Below are positions 35,513 through 44,861 of a DNA stretch of 64,000 nt, piece after piece; within the stretch, counting starts at the first letter, position 1, and every line of letters begins with the position of its first letter. Where the stretch lies: positions 1-64,000 of the forward strand of contig NZ_QFFZ01000012.1 in the NCBI RefSeq assembly GCF_004369225.1, in the 5' to 3' direction. Under the pieces are notes generated by a model. That model made no database searches. It worked only from the letters and a program-made list of their open reading frames with translations, and had not been told where the DNA came from. This DNA is from Pelotomaculum propionicicum. GTDB lineage: Bacteria; Bacillota; Desulfotomaculia; Desulfotomaculales; Pelotomaculaceae. The position numbers and the translations under genes are program-made.

Positions 35513-36622
35513 ATGCGGGATTTTTATATGAGGCACTGGAACATGATCATCAACGTGGCTATTCTGGTGGCGACACTGATCATTGCCGCTATTGCTTTTA
35601 AACTGGTAATACCATATTTGCTTCCCTTTGTCCTGGGCTTAATTCTGGCCGTTGCAATAGATCCAGTAGTCAATCTTTTTTTGAGATTTAAAATATCACG
35701 TACAGCAGCCACAGCCATGGCTATGCTTGTCACCCTGAGCATTTTAGGCATTATCATCTGGCTCGCCATCTCAACACTGATTGTGGAACTGGCCAGGTTT
35801 TTGGCCAACCTGCCCCATTTCACACGTGTTATCGAGACCCAGTCAATTTTGTTTGCTGAAAAGCTTCAATCGGTTACCGAAGGACTCCCGCCTGAGTTCG
35901 CCGGCCATTTTAATAAAAATATTGAAAACCTTACCGCCGCCCTTTCCGACAAGCTGTCCATGCTGATCAAGGATACCCTGGAATATATCACAACCCTGCC
36001 GACACTGTTTCTGATCGTGGTGATCATGCTTATCGCAACCTTCTTCCTGAGCAAGGACCTGGTTAAAATAAAAAACCGGGTAGCATCGCTGATCCCCCGT
36101 GAATTTCACAGCAAACTGCGGATTATGACCGACCACCTTTACTGGGCCAGCATCGGTTTTATCAAAGCACAGATCATTCTCTCCATTATTTCAGCCCTGG
36201 TTATAATGGTGGGCCTGCTTTTTCTGCACACCGACTATATTGTCACTATTTCCCTCCTGGGCGGTCTTTTCAGCCCAGTACCGGTCCTGGGTGTGGGCGC
36301 GGTTTTCATCCCGCTGATTGTTTTTAACCTGATGACGGGAAACAACTTCCTGGCTTTATGGCTGCTGGTCCTTTTTGCCATAGTGGTGGTTATCAAGCAC
36401 TCTCTGGAGCCAAAGATTCTGGGGGAAAATATGGGTATCGACCCCTTGAGCGTGCTGATCTCCCTCTATGCCGGCTATGAGCTGTTAGGTGTGTACGGAT
36501 TCATTCTGGGCCCGTTCACCTTGATCACCTACAACGCCCTGTTGAAGGCTAAAGCTTTCGCCTGGATCTTTCAGGAAGGAGTCCGTCCTGCGGCATACCA
36601 GGATCCGGACAGTGACGAATAG
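35513..36622 (+). CDS. AI-2E family transporter (YtvI-like membrane protein)
   Basis: The 369-residue protein has about eight transmembrane helices in the arrangement of the AI-2E/UPF0118 family: two N-terminal (about 12-60), one at about 65-90, a long soluble loop (95-145), and a C-terminal bundle. Family motifs are visible: GLLFLHTDYIV, LLGGLFSPVPVLGVGAVFIP and EPKILGENMGIDPLSVLISL. Members export small molecules or sodium; YtvI is sporulation-linked. AAGGGG precedes the start. The next gene begins directly after its stop, so they are co-transcribed. Confidence 0.9.
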   Translation: MRDFYMRHWNMIINVAILVATLIIAAIAFKLVIPYLLPFVLGLILAVAIDPVVNLFLRFKISRTAATAMAMLVTLSILGIIIWLAISTLIVELARFLANLPHFTRVIETQSILFAEKLQSVTEGLPPEFAGHFNKNIENLTAALSDKLSMLIKDTLEYITTLPTLFLIVVIMLIATFFLSKDLVKIKNRVASLIPREFHSKLRIMTDHLYWASIGFIKAQIILSIISALVIMVGLLFLHTDYIVTISLLGGLFSPVPVLGVGAVFIPLIVFNLMTGNNFLALWLLVLFAIVVVIKHSLEPKILGENMGIDPLSVLISLYAGYELLGVYGFILGPFTLITYNALLKAKAFAWIFQEGVRPAAYQDPDSDE

Positions 36623-37507
36623 ATGGCTGTAAATAACAAATGGCAGGGCTTTTTATTGATCGCCCTGGCGGCGACCATGTGGGGCGTGGCCGGCACTGCG
36701 GCCAAATATCTCTTTAACCAGCGGGTCAGCCCGTTTGAACTTGTGGAAATAAGACTGGTCCTCTCCTTTGTTTTCCTTTTCCTTTACCTGGCAGCTGTAA
36801 ACCGTCCTCTTCTGAAGATCTCTTTTGCTGATATCCCCTATTTCCTTGTTTTTGGTTGTTTTGGTGTGGGTATGGTCCAGTTTACCTATCTTTTTACCAT
36901 AAGCCAGACCAATGTGGCCACTGCGGTTTTCCTCCAGTACCTGGCGCCAATCCTGGCAGCTCTCTACGGCATGGTGTTTTTAAGGGAACGGCCGGACATA
37001 TTCAGAGTTCTTTCATTGTTACTGGCAGTTGGCGGGGGGTTTTTCATTGTCAGGGGAAATCCCGGCGGAGGTCTGGCCGTAAACCCGGCAGGTCTTGCCG
37101 GCGGGCTGGCCTCGGCTTTAGCTTTTGCCTTCTACATGATTTACGGCAAAAAGGGGCTGGCCCGCTTTAACTCATGGACTCTGCTGGTTTATGGCTTCGG
37201 TGTGGGCGCGCTGGCCTGGAGCCTGTACATGCCGCCCTGGCAGGCGGCGGCAGGGCACTCCGCCATGAACTGGCTGTTCTTTTTATATATAACCATATTT
37301 GCGACTGTCATTCCTTTCGGGCTCTTCTTTAAAGGACTGAACTTCCTGCACCCGGTAATAGCCGGTATCATCAGCACCCTCGAACCAGTGATAGCCGCTT
37401 TTGTAGCCTGGGTAATCCTTCATGAAACACTTTTCCCACTGCAGGTTTTAGGCTGCGCTATGGTATGCGCCGCCGTGATCCTGGTACAAACTGCCCCCCA
37501 CCGCTGA
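36623..37507 (+). CDS. EamA/DMT-family transporter
   Basis: A 294-residue protein with ten transmembrane helices and two EamA repeats: ATMWGVAGTAAKYLFN and TATAVFLQYLAPILAALYG-type text in the first half, then ALAFAFYMIYGKKGLARF and GIISTLEPVIAAFVAWVIL in the second. These are metabolite exporters (amino acids, purines). The ATG immediately follows the stop of the upstream gene (tagATG), indicating translational coupling. The substrate is unknown. Confidence 0.92.
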   Translation: MAVNNKWQGFLLIALAATMWGVAGTAAKYLFNQRVSPFELVEIRLVLSFVFLFLYLAAVNRPLLKISFADIPYFLVFGCFGVGMVQFTYLFTISQTNVATAVFLQYLAPILAALYGMVFLRERPDIFRVLSLLLAVGGGFFIVRGNPGGGLAVNPAGLAGGLASALAFAFYMIYGKKGLARFNSWTLLVYGFGVGALAWSLYMPPWQAAAGHSAMNWLFFLYITIFATVIPFGLFFKGLNFLHPVIAGIISTLEPVIAAFVAWVILHETLFPLQVLGCAMVCAAVILVQTAPHR

Positions 37508-37810
37508 TATGGTATTATCAGAGGAAATTAGCAGTGTAGGTTCGATTTCAATCGAACAGGCGCGCTAGCGCCGAACTAGCTTGAGACACTGGGGACATAC
37601 CTCATCAACAAAGGAATACCCATTCCAATCGGGGACATACCTCGGTCATTAAGTAGTACCCCAAATAGAGATGTGTCCCCGTTCATTAGTCGATGTGTCC
37701 CCATTCCTCTGAAGAATAAATTCGCACCTACAATTTGTAGGCCCCCAGAATGTTTATTTCCAGGACAGTCTGGCCAGGAAAACCTTGAACCTTTGCCGCT
37801 GGAAGCCGCG
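37508..37810. repeat. Intergenic cluster of short ggggaca repeats and dyads
   Basis: The sequence holds four copies of ggggacayac or its complement (about 37591, 37632, 37674 and 37694), in inverted pairs. Two small dyads precede them: gttcgattt/aatcgaac at 37540 and ggcgcgctagcgcc at 37559. Multiple inverted ggggaca motifs are typical of REP-like or transposase-associated repeats in clostridia. No gene is seen. Confidence 0.5.
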
Positions 37811-38763
37811 TTACTGCGGGGACAGCCAGACAACCAACCGGCCCTCTTCAGGCAGGACTTCAGTTAAAGTGAAGCCTGGCAGGCCCCCCCCGAAATCAAG
37901 GTTCATTCCGCTTTCCGAAGACACAAAACCAAGCACTTTCCCGCTCACAGGGGCCCCGGCCAGGATTAGGCTGACCGGCTGAAAGCGCACCTTGCCCTGC
38001 CCCGCCAGCAGGAAATTACCGCCCAGTTCAAAATCCAACCCGCCTGAAGCGGCTGCCGGACCGGAAATTGCAAACCGCCCCTGGGAGCAGCGCACCGAGA
38101 GTGCCGCCTCAGTTCAGTAAGGAATTGCTCCCGGCCGGTTTTGGCCGCGGCCATTTCCCCGATCTGGATTGACAGTGCCTCATTTTTGGCGGCCAATTGA
38201 TCGCGTGTCTGCTTGATTGAGTTTACCTGAGCCTGAACCCGGTCAGCCAGCATACGGACTTCTTCCAGTGTTTTCACCTGGGCTGCGATAATCATTCTAA
38301 CCATCTCAGCCCTTTCAACGAACTGGTTAAAGTCAGAGACGCCCACCAGGACCTCTAGATAAGCCACAGGCCCGTGCCGGTAAAGGCTGTTTACCCAGTG
38401 GCCCAGCCAGTCGTAGCCTTCTGCCAGGTGTACGCGGCTGCCTGACAGTTCGGTTTCAGCGGCAGTGAGGGCGGCTTCCAGTGCCGGGATTTCCCTCTGT
38501 AATTTTTCCTGTTCCTGCCGGGCAGATTCGATTTTAAGATCCCAGTTCAGCAGTTCGTTAACCAGTTCCTTTTCACGCTCGCTCAGTTCAGCCTGCCTGG
38601 CCAGGTCTTTTCCCCGCTCCTCCAGTGAAGAGGGCGCTGTGTTTCCCTCGCCGCCCGCCTGGCTGACCAAACCCAGCAAGAGCATGAGTAAAATCAGAAT
38701 TAAGAAAACTGGATATTTAGCTGCAAAATTTTTTAACCTCTCAGCGCTCATTTCTTTCTTCAT
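37811..38763 (-). pseudogene. Exported coiled-coil protein (PcsB/EnvC-like), frameshifted
   Basis: From ATG 38763 the frame gives a membrane signal (about 17-35) and a long coiled coil (LSEREKELVNELLNWDLKIE and onward to about residue 215), with the hinge text SLYRHGPVAYLEVLVGVSDF typical of murein hydrolase activators. Near 38105-38118 the frame slips. The original C-terminal domain (SVRCSQGRFAISGPAAASGG, ending VVWLSPQ) continues in another frame to 37811. That domain does not look like a LytM peptidase. A single-base error could explain the break. The start overlaps the galE end. Confidence 0.65.
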
Positions 38764-39739
38764 AACCCGCGGGATGGCCGAGGTGCCAGCGCCAGGCTGT
38801 ATCAACTATAGTGTGCAGGCCGGCAAAACAAGGCTCCCAGCCAAGCTCATCCCTGATCTTTTGAGAACCCGCCACCAGTACAGCGGGATCGCCAGGCCGG
38901 CGCGCCCCGTATTTCACTTTAACCGGCTTGGCCGTAACCTCTTCCGCAGCTTTGATAACCTCCAAAACCGAATAACCGCTGCCGTTGCCCAGGTTGTAAA
39001 TATTTGACCGAGCTCCCGATGCCATTTTGTCAAGGGCCAGCACATGGGCCGCGGCCAGGTCGTTGACGTGAATATAATCCCTGACACAAGTGCCGTCCGG
39101 CGTTGGGTAATCGCTGCCGAACACCTCCAGGTGCGGCCGGTTGCCGAGAGCCACCTGCAATACCAGCGGGATCAGGTGAGTTTCCGGAGTGTGGTCTTCG
39201 CCGATGTCTCCCGCCGGGTCGGCCCCGGCGGCGTTAAAATAGCGCAGGGAGGTGAACCGCAGGCCGTAGGCGTCGCCGTACCAGCGCATAGCGCTCTCCA
39301 GAGCCAGCTTTGTGGCCCCGTAGGGGTTGGTGGGAAGGGTAGGGTGCTCCTCGGATATAGGGACTTCCTCCGGCTCGCCGTAAACAGCCGCGGTTGAAGA
39401 AAACACCAGGTACGGCACACCCGCCTGCACCATGGCGTCCAGGAGGGCTAGGCCTTTCACCACGTTATTGTGGTAGTAGCCGGACGGCTCACGCACCGAC
39501 TCCCCAACCTGGCTGCTGGCCGCAAAGTGCATTACAGCTTCGATTTTATGCTTTTTAAAAAGCTCTGCCAGCAAGCCTGTATCACTGGTATCCCCGCGCA
39601 CCAGCAAAGCTCCCCGGGCTGCCGCCGTATGGCCCCTGGAAAGGTTGTCCAGCACTATCACCCTGTGCTCTCCGGCAATCAAGGCCCGGACGGTATGGCT
39701 GCCGATGTAGCCGGCGCCCCCGGTGACCAGTATATTCAT
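38741..39739 (-). CDS. galE: UDP-glucose 4-epimerase
   Basis: GalE interconverts UDP-glucose and UDP-galactose for surface polysaccharide. It is a short-chain dehydrogenase of 332 residues from ATG 39739 (GGTGAG upstream). NAD loop GGAGYIGSHTVRAL, catalytic Ser/Tyr/Lys in FSSTAAVYGEP and NPYGATKLALE, and RYFNAAGADPAGDIGEDH are all present. It overlaps the coiled-coil gene that follows. Confidence 0.95.
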   Translation of the reverse strand: MNILVTGGAGYIGSHTVRALIAGEHRVIVLDNLSRGHTAAARGALLVRGDTSDTGLLAELFKKHKIEAVMHFAASSQVGESVREPSGYYHNNVVKGLALLDAMVQAGVPYLVFSSTAAVYGEPEEVPISEEHPTLPTNPYGATKLALESAMRWYGDAYGLRFTSLRYFNAAGADPAGDIGEDHTPETHLIPLVLQVALGNRPHLEVFGSDYPTPDGTCVRDYIHVNDLAAAHVLALDKMASGARSNIYNLGNGSGYSVLEVIKAAEEVTAKPVKVKYGARRPGDPAVLVAGSQKIRDELGWEPCFAGLHTIVDTAWRWHLGHPAGYEERNER

Positions 39740-39889
39740 TACACTCACCTTCCCGGTTTTAAGTATTCCAATTATACCATATTATTTTGAACTGCGAATG
39801 GGCAAAAGAATACGGTCCCGATTTGCCCTTGGCTAGTCATGAACCGTCCCCTTTTGCCTCTCCCTAAAGCCACTTTAATTTAATTCTAC

Positions 39890-40084
39890 TTACTTACCCC
39901 CGGATTTCTCCAGCTCATCCTTTCTGACATAAACCGCGCTGTGGGGGGAATATTCCGGCGCCTCATTCTGCAGTGTCGGGTTTTCAACCTCAAAAGGCGC
40001 CGGGTAATAAGAACTCAGAGGTTCGTGAATTTTACTGTCTTTTGTTTCTTTAAGATTCTTTCTTTCCAGTTTGCCGTTTGACAT
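39890..40084 (-). CDS. Small hydrophilic protein of unknown function
   Basis: The ATG at 40084 lies 11 nt after AGGAGG. The 64-residue product is charged and rich in Pro, Glu and Ser (PLSSYYPAPFEVENP, APEYSPHSAVYVRKDELEK) with no hydrophobic segment. No family recognised. It is single, in the gap between galE and the molybdenum enzyme genes. Confidence 0.5.
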   Translation of the reverse strand: MSNGKLERKNLKETKDSKIHEPLSSYYPAPFEVENPTLQNEAPEYSPHSAVYVRKDELEKSGGK

Positions 40085-40241
40085 GCTCCAGCATACCTCC
40101 TTTGACTTATGGTAGCCTGGAGCGCAAGACATTATTCCAATGTAATATAAAAAAACATGCACTTAGAATATCGGCAAGTGTTCCGGCAACTTGAGGCCGG
40201 TTGAATAAAAAACCAGTATTTGTATGATGCAGCTGCAGAAG

Positions 40242-40706
40242 TCAGTCCTCCAAGGCTTTTTGGGCTGCTTTTATTATATTCTGGTACCCGGTGCACCTGC
40301 ACATATGGCCTGACAATTCTGCTTTAATCTCTTCCCTGGTAAATTTTTTCCCGCTCTGTAGCATGGCGGTAGTCGACATGATCAAGCCCGGGGTGCAGAA
40401 GCCGCACTGGACCGCGCCCTCATCCACGAATGCTTGCTGTACTTTCGACAGCCTGCCTTCTTTGCACTCACCCTCAATGGTGTTGATGACCTGTCCATCC
40501 GCCCAGACAGCCAGGTAAATGCAGGAATCATACGGTTCGCCATTGATAAGCACCGTGCAGGCACCGCATTCGCCTACGGCACATCCTTTTTTCACCCCGG
40601 TCAGGTGCAGGCTGTCGCGCAGCACATCCAGCAGTGAGGCCCGGATGTCAACTTCGATTGAGACTTGACGGCCGTTTACCGTGCAGTTGATTTTTTTCGT
40701 AATCAT
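40242..40706 (-). CDS. Xanthine-dehydrogenase-type [2Fe-2S] subunit
   Basis: The small subunit of a molybdenum hydroxylase carries electrons from the Mo centre to FAD. The 154-residue product from ATG 40706 has the plant-ferredoxin cluster Cys in GCAVGECGACTVLING and the second cluster Cys in CGFCTPG and CRCTGY. The start codon overlaps the stop of the FAD subunit (ATGA). The order Mo subunit, FAD subunit, Fe-S subunit matches clostridial xanthine dehydrogenase or nicotinate/hydroxypyridine-type enzymes. Confidence 0.92.
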   Translation of the reverse strand: MITKKINCTVNGRQVSIEVDIRASLLDVLRDSLHLTGVKKGCAVGECGACTVLINGEPYDSCIYLAVWADGQVINTIEGECKEGRLSKVQQAFVDEGAVQCGFCTPGLIMSTTAMLQSGKKFTREEIKAELSGHMCRCTGYQNIIKAAQKALED

Positions 40707-41584
40707 AACAACACCCCTCCGGCCTTGACAAAGGCCTGTTTGAACGCCCTTTTGCTCAGTTCCTCCACTAATTGCAGCCTGTATTCCCGCGTGGCGCGCC
40801 AGGAAGTCCTCGGGTTGACTTCGGTGACTGCCGTCCTGCCTGTTTCCAGCAGCAGCTCTTCGCTGAAAACCCTGCCCCTGGCGATTTCTTCCGCCCGCAG
40901 GCAGCGCATAGGGGTGGGAGCCGCCACTCCCAGGGCCAGCCTGAAGTCGGCAATCACATTCTGGCCAACTATTTTGCATACTGCCGCACAGCTAAGCGAG
41001 GCGATATCCATCGCCTCGCGCATGGCAAACTTGATGTAGTGGCCGCCGAATCCCTGGTAATTTTCCTTTGTCAGCAGGATTTCCGTCAACACTTCCGCCT
41101 GCCGCAGGTCAACTTTGCCCGGCCCCAGGTAAAAATCCTGAATGGGCGCCACCCGCGTCCCGCCAGCTCCCTCCAGGCGCAGTAACGCATTCAGGGCGAA
41201 CAGCGTGGGGGCGCTGTCGGACGAGGTAACACCATTGCAGATATTGCCGCCAATGGTACCGATGTTGCGGATCTGCGGCCCGCCAACCCTGCTTACCGCC
41301 TCAGCCAGGACAGGCACGTGTTTCCTGATTAAAGGGTGTCCGGCAATCCGGCTGAAAGTGGCGCAGGCGCCGATCCTGACAGTCCCGTCGCCTTCAATAC
41401 TAATATCTTTTAGCGCGATTATCCCGCGCAGGCTGACCAGCTCCGCATCCGTAATCTTCCCCTTATATATCTTAACCAGCAAATCACTGCCGCCGGCGAT
41501 CAGGCGGGCCCTGGGGTTGGCCTGCAGCAGCCTGATCGCTTCCTGCACGGTGCCTGCTTCCTCATAATTGACAATATCGTACAT
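40703..41584 (-). CDS. Xanthine-dehydrogenase-type FAD subunit
   Basis: A 293-residue CO-dehydrogenase-like flavoprotein. The FAD-binding loops are ARLIAGGSDLLVKIYKG and IGTIGGNICNGVTSSDSAP. It forms a complex with the two neighbouring subunits and passes electrons to NAD or another acceptor. It begins 13 bp after the Mo subunit stop. Confidence 0.92.
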   Translation of the reverse strand: MYDIVNYEEAGTVQEAIRLLQANPRARLIAGGSDLLVKIYKGKITDAELVSLRGIIALKDISIEGDGTVRIGACATFSRIAGHPLIRKHVPVLAEAVSRVGGPQIRNIGTIGGNICNGVTSSDSAPTLFALNALLRLEGAGGTRVAPIQDFYLGPGKVDLRQAEVLTEILLTKENYQGFGGHYIKFAMREAMDIASLSCAAVCKIVGQNVIADFRLALGVAAPTPMRCLRAEEIARGRVFSEELLLETGRTAVTEVNPRTSWRATREYRLQLVEELSKRAFKQAFVKAGGVLL

Positions 41585-41597
41585 TAGCCCAGCCCCC

Positions 41598-43877
41598 CTA
41601 TATTAAACCTTCTGCCTTGAAACGCTCAAACAGGCGGTGCGGGTTCATCGGCAGCTGGTTAAACTTTACTCCTGTCGCATCGAGAATGGCATTTCTGACA
41701 GCCGGAGCCGGAGACATCACCGGCGGTTCACCCATGGATTTATTGCCATAGGGCGCGGTCGGCTCATCCGTTTCCACGAACGCCGGTCCGATTTCAGGCG
41801 TATCCGCGGCGGTCATCAATTTATAGTCCAGCAGGTTGTTGTTCAAGGGCTCTCCGGTCGCAGGGTCAAAAATCATTTGCTCGTACAGGGCATACCCCAG
41901 CCCCATGCTGACCCCGCCGTGCACCTGGCCCTCAGCCAGCTGGGGGTTGATAATTTTACCTGAATCATGCACATTGTAGATTTCCAGCACTTTCACTTTA
42001 CCGGTGGCAAGGTCCACCTCAACCTCGGCAAATGTGCACCCGTAAGACAGCGGGTTGGTTGTGGCGCTATTGGTGACATCAGCTGTAAACGGGGCGGCGC
42101 AGGCAAGATTGTAGTAGCCGTCGAGCGCCACCTCAGCCAGCGGCATGACCCTTGCGCCTTTATGATCAACTACCCAGGCGTCAGCGATATCGAGAGACTG
42201 GGGAGAAATGCCCGTCATGAGCCCGCAGTGCCGCAGCACCTTGTCCTTGATTTCCGCCGCCGCTTTTTTCACTGCCATACCTGAGATATATGTCTGGCGG
42301 GAAGCGTAGGCGCCTGTGTCAAAAGGCGTGATTTCCGTGTCCTGCTCAGAGATAAGGTGGACCATATCAACAGGGATGCCCAGCGTTTCAGCCGCCATCT
42401 GGGAGAAAACTGTGTCGCTGCCCTGCCCCATCTCCACAGCCCCGACCTGAAGCTGCACCGAGCCGTCCTGGTTCATTACAATCCTGGCGCCGGCGATTTC
42501 CAGATTAAGCGGGTAGGTCCCGGCGGTATAACAAAAACAGGCCATGCCTAAACCCCGCCGTTTCGGCCCGCTTTGCTGCCGCCGGGCCGCTTTCTTTTCA
42601 TCCCAGCGGATCAGCCGCCTGCCTTTGGCGATACACTCAGGCAGCCCGTTGCTTCGCACAGTGATCCCGAGGATGGGGTCAGTATAGCCTGTCTTGTTCA
42701 GGTTTTTCAGGCGGAAATCCAGCGGGTCCAGGCGCAGTGCCCTGGCGATGTCCTCCATATGGCAGTCCAACGCGAACATCACCTGGGGAATACCGTAACC
42801 CCGCATCGCCCCCGCCGCCGGCATGTTGGTGTAAACAGTCGTGGCCGCGAATTTGATCGCCAGCTGGTCATAGAGGTGCCTGTACTTCTCACCGCTGTTG
42901 TCGACAATGGCGTGCCCGTGCGAAGCGTACCCCCCGTTCAGCGACACCGCCGTCATCTGCCTGGCTACGATGGCGCCGTCTTTCTTGACGCCCGTCTTTA
43001 ATTTAAACTGAATGGCGTGCCTGACGCGGGAAGCAATAAATGTTTCCTCCCTGGTCAGCACCAGCTTAACCGGCCTGCCGCCCACAACAGTTGTTAAAAA
43101 GGCAACCAGCGGCTCCACAACCACGTCCTGTTTGCTGCCGAAACCGCCGCCCACGCAGGGCTTAATCACCCTGACGCGCCCCCAGGGGATGCCCAGAGCC
43201 TGCCCCACCACCCGGCGGCAGATATGGGGAATCTGGGTGGAAGTGCAGACCACGACCCTGCCGCTGGCGTCCATATAGGCATAGGCGCCGTGGTTTTCCA
43301 GAGCGCACGGCTGCACCGTGCTGGTGCTGAACTCGTCTTCAAAGATCTCATCCGCCTGCGCCAGCGCTTCTTCCCAGTCACCCAGCTGATATTCACTCCG
43401 GGCGATTATGTTTTTCGTTCCCTCGTGTATCTCAACAGCGCCATCTATTAAGGCTGCCTCTGCCGTTAAGATGGGCTCGTATTGCTCATATTCCACATCG
43501 ATCAGGCGCAGGGCTTTCACCGCCGTCAGTTCGTCCACGGCAACAACCGCGGCAATCTCATCACCGAAAAAGCGCACCCTGTCTGTCAGCAGGCGCCGGT
43601 CTGCCACGTCCTGATGTTTTGGGTCCTTGTTATAAGGGTGTCCCGCCGTCGGAAAGGTATGCTTGGGGACATCCTCATAAGTTACCACTACGACTACCCC
43701 GGGCAGCGCCCTGGCCCTGCTCACGTCAAGCTTTTTGACCCGGCCGTTGGCGATAGTGCTGCGGAAAACCTTGACCTGCAGCATGTCCTTGACAAAAATA
43801 TCATCAACGTAGTCCGCCATGCCGCGCACTTTGGCCACAGCGTCCACCCGCCTGACACTTTTCCCTACACTCTGCAT
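41598..43877 (-). CDS. Xanthine-dehydrogenase-type molybdenum subunit
   Basis: The catalytic subunit (759 residues from ATG 43877, AAGGAG 7 nt upstream) binds molybdopterin cytosine dinucleotide and hydroxylates a heteroaromatic substrate or aldehyde. Family blocks include RRVDAVAKVRGMADYVDD, GGGFGSKQDVVVEPLVA, AMRGYGIPQVMFALDCHMED, EMGQGSDTVFSQMAAETLG and, near the C-terminus, KSMGEPPVMSPAPAVRNAI with the catalytic Glu. Substrate cannot be deduced. No purine-permease, XdhC-like insertion factor or mobA is in the window, so maturation genes are elsewhere. Confidence 0.9.
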   Translation of the reverse strand: MQSVGKSVRRVDAVAKVRGMADYVDDIFVKDMLQVKVFRSTIANGRVKKLDVSRARALPGVVVVVTYEDVPKHTFPTAGHPYNKDPKHQDVADRRLLTDRVRFFGDEIAAVVAVDELTAVKALRLIDVEYEQYEPILTAEAALIDGAVEIHEGTKNIIARSEYQLGDWEEALAQADEIFEDEFSTSTVQPCALENHGAYAYMDASGRVVVCTSTQIPHICRRVVGQALGIPWGRVRVIKPCVGGGFGSKQDVVVEPLVAFLTTVVGGRPVKLVLTREETFIASRVRHAIQFKLKTGVKKDGAIVARQMTAVSLNGGYASHGHAIVDNSGEKYRHLYDQLAIKFAATTVYTNMPAAGAMRGYGIPQVMFALDCHMEDIARALRLDPLDFRLKNLNKTGYTDPILGITVRSNGLPECIAKGRRLIRWDEKKAARRQQSGPKRRGLGMACFCYTAGTYPLNLEIAGARIVMNQDGSVQLQVGAVEMGQGSDTVFSQMAAETLGIPVDMVHLISEQDTEITPFDTGAYASRQTYISGMAVKKAAAEIKDKVLRHCGLMTGISPQSLDIADAWVVDHKGARVMPLAEVALDGYYNLACAAPFTADVTNSATTNPLSYGCTFAEVEVDLATGKVKVLEIYNVHDSGKIINPQLAEGQVHGGVSMGLGYALYEQMIFDPATGEPLNNNLLDYKLMTAADTPEIGPAFVETDEPTAPYGNKSMGEPPVMSPAPAVRNAILDATGVKFNQLPMNPHRLFERFKAEGLI

Positions 43878-44080
43878 TTTGCGGCTCCTTTCAGCCTGAA
43901 AAGGCAATTTTGGGGCTGGTAAATACATTTTTAGGATAGCAAGGAAAATGGTAAGGGTCAAGAATAACCGGGGAGGATGAGTTTTACATGCCCCCCGCAA
44001 ACTGGCTTAATATGACCTGATCAACATTTACAGTATAATCATTTAATTTTAAGAGAATCTATAGATAGGAGGTTACAAAG

Positions 44081-44254
44081 TTGGTACTAGATTTAAGAAG
44101 AAATTTAAGCAACGCTGACAGGGCAATCAGGACAGTTACGGGTTTACTTCTGCTATATATGGTTTACGTACGATTAATTACAGGTATATGGGCAACAACT
44201 GCCGCGATAGTTTTTGCTTTGTTTCTCTTAATTGAGGCAGCTTCAGCGTACTGA
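44081..44254 (+). CDS. DUF2892-like small membrane protein
   Basis: From a TTG at 44081, 8 nt behind AGGAGG, 57 codons read VLDLRRNLSNADRAIRTVTG, then two transmembrane helices. The N-terminal NxxxxDRxIRxxxG motif and length fit the DUF2892/YgaP-tail family. Such proteins often accompany rhodanese or sulfur genes; here it is alone. Confidence 0.7.
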   Translation: MVLDLRRNLSNADRAIRTVTGLLLLYMVYVRLITGIWATTAAIVFALFLLIEAASAY

Positions 44255-44389
44255 ATCGTCTATGATGCTATCGGTTGGTCAACCCGCAATAAAAGAGAAA
44301 AAAATAAAATCAACTAATCCTACAAACTCTCTAAAACCCACGTTACAGGCTCCTTTGAAAAGAATCAGAAATCATCCAACCAATATAGA

Positions 44390-44520
44390 GCCGCCGGCTC
44401 TTATGGCCGGCAACTCTCTCGCGCTACCTTTTTCCTCCTGCCGCCGCTCACCCGCCACCGCTTCGGTGATCGCAGCTACAATTTTCTGCAGCGGAATGGC
44501 GTTTTTATTTTACCCCTGCC
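44390..44520 (-). repeat. Diverged remnant of the yvrJ 3' region
   Basis: The sequence around cctcctgccgccgctcac and caccgcttcgg resembles the 3' end of yvrJ at 55507-55656, with many changes and a break after it. It is an old, partial copy. Confidence 0.5.
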
Positions 44521-44548
44521 GGTACTGTAGATTACTATGGCTGTTACT

Positions 44549-44612
44549 GTATTTTACACGTGTAAAAATATTTGTAATTTTTATTGACACATGTTATTAC
44601 ACGTGTTATTCT
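44549..44612 (+). promoter_or_regulatory. hicAB promoter with two operator dyads
   Basis: TTGACA (44584-44589) and TATTCT (44607-44612) are 17 bp apart. One dyad (ttacacgtgtta) lies inside the spacer and a second, ttttacacgtgtaaaa, at 44552-44567 upstream. Both contain the core tacacgtgt, which is a good candidate for HicB autoregulation. Confidence 0.7.
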
Positions 44613-44636
44613 TTAAACATAAGGAAGGTGGTGGAA

Positions 44637-44834
44637 ATGAAAAGTTACTCATCCCGGGAGATACTACAAATACTAAAAGCAGACGGTTGGTATACGGTAG
44701 GCCAAGAAGGCTCACACATACAGCTTAAACACCCAACCAAGCCCGGAAAAGTAACAGTAAAACACCCGGTACAGGACTACAAACAAAAAACAGTAATGTC
44801 AATCTTCAAACAGGCGGGACTAAAAACAAAGTAG
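44637..44834 (+). CDS. hicA: HicA toxin (mRNA interferase)
   Basis: The 65-residue product has the dsRBD-like HicA fold, with the catalytic His in GSHIQLKHP (about residue 26). An AAGGAAGGTGG precedes the ATG at 44637. HicA cleaves mRNA until bound by HicB encoded 27 bp downstream. Confidence 0.92.
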   Translation: MKSYSSREILQILKADGWYTVGQEGSHIQLKHPTKPGKVTVKHPVQDYKQKTVMSIFKQAGLKTK

Positions 44835-44861
44835 ACCCGCTCCCAAAGGGGGTTTATATAA

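Noticed and set aside
37535-37575. tRNA gene suggested by gttcgatttcaatcgaac
   Set aside because: No acceptor stem, anticodon arm or CCA context can be folded around it.
40242-43877. Assigning the molybdenum enzyme to xanthine
   Set aside because: Substrate within this family cannot be read from the sequence, and no purine genes are linked.
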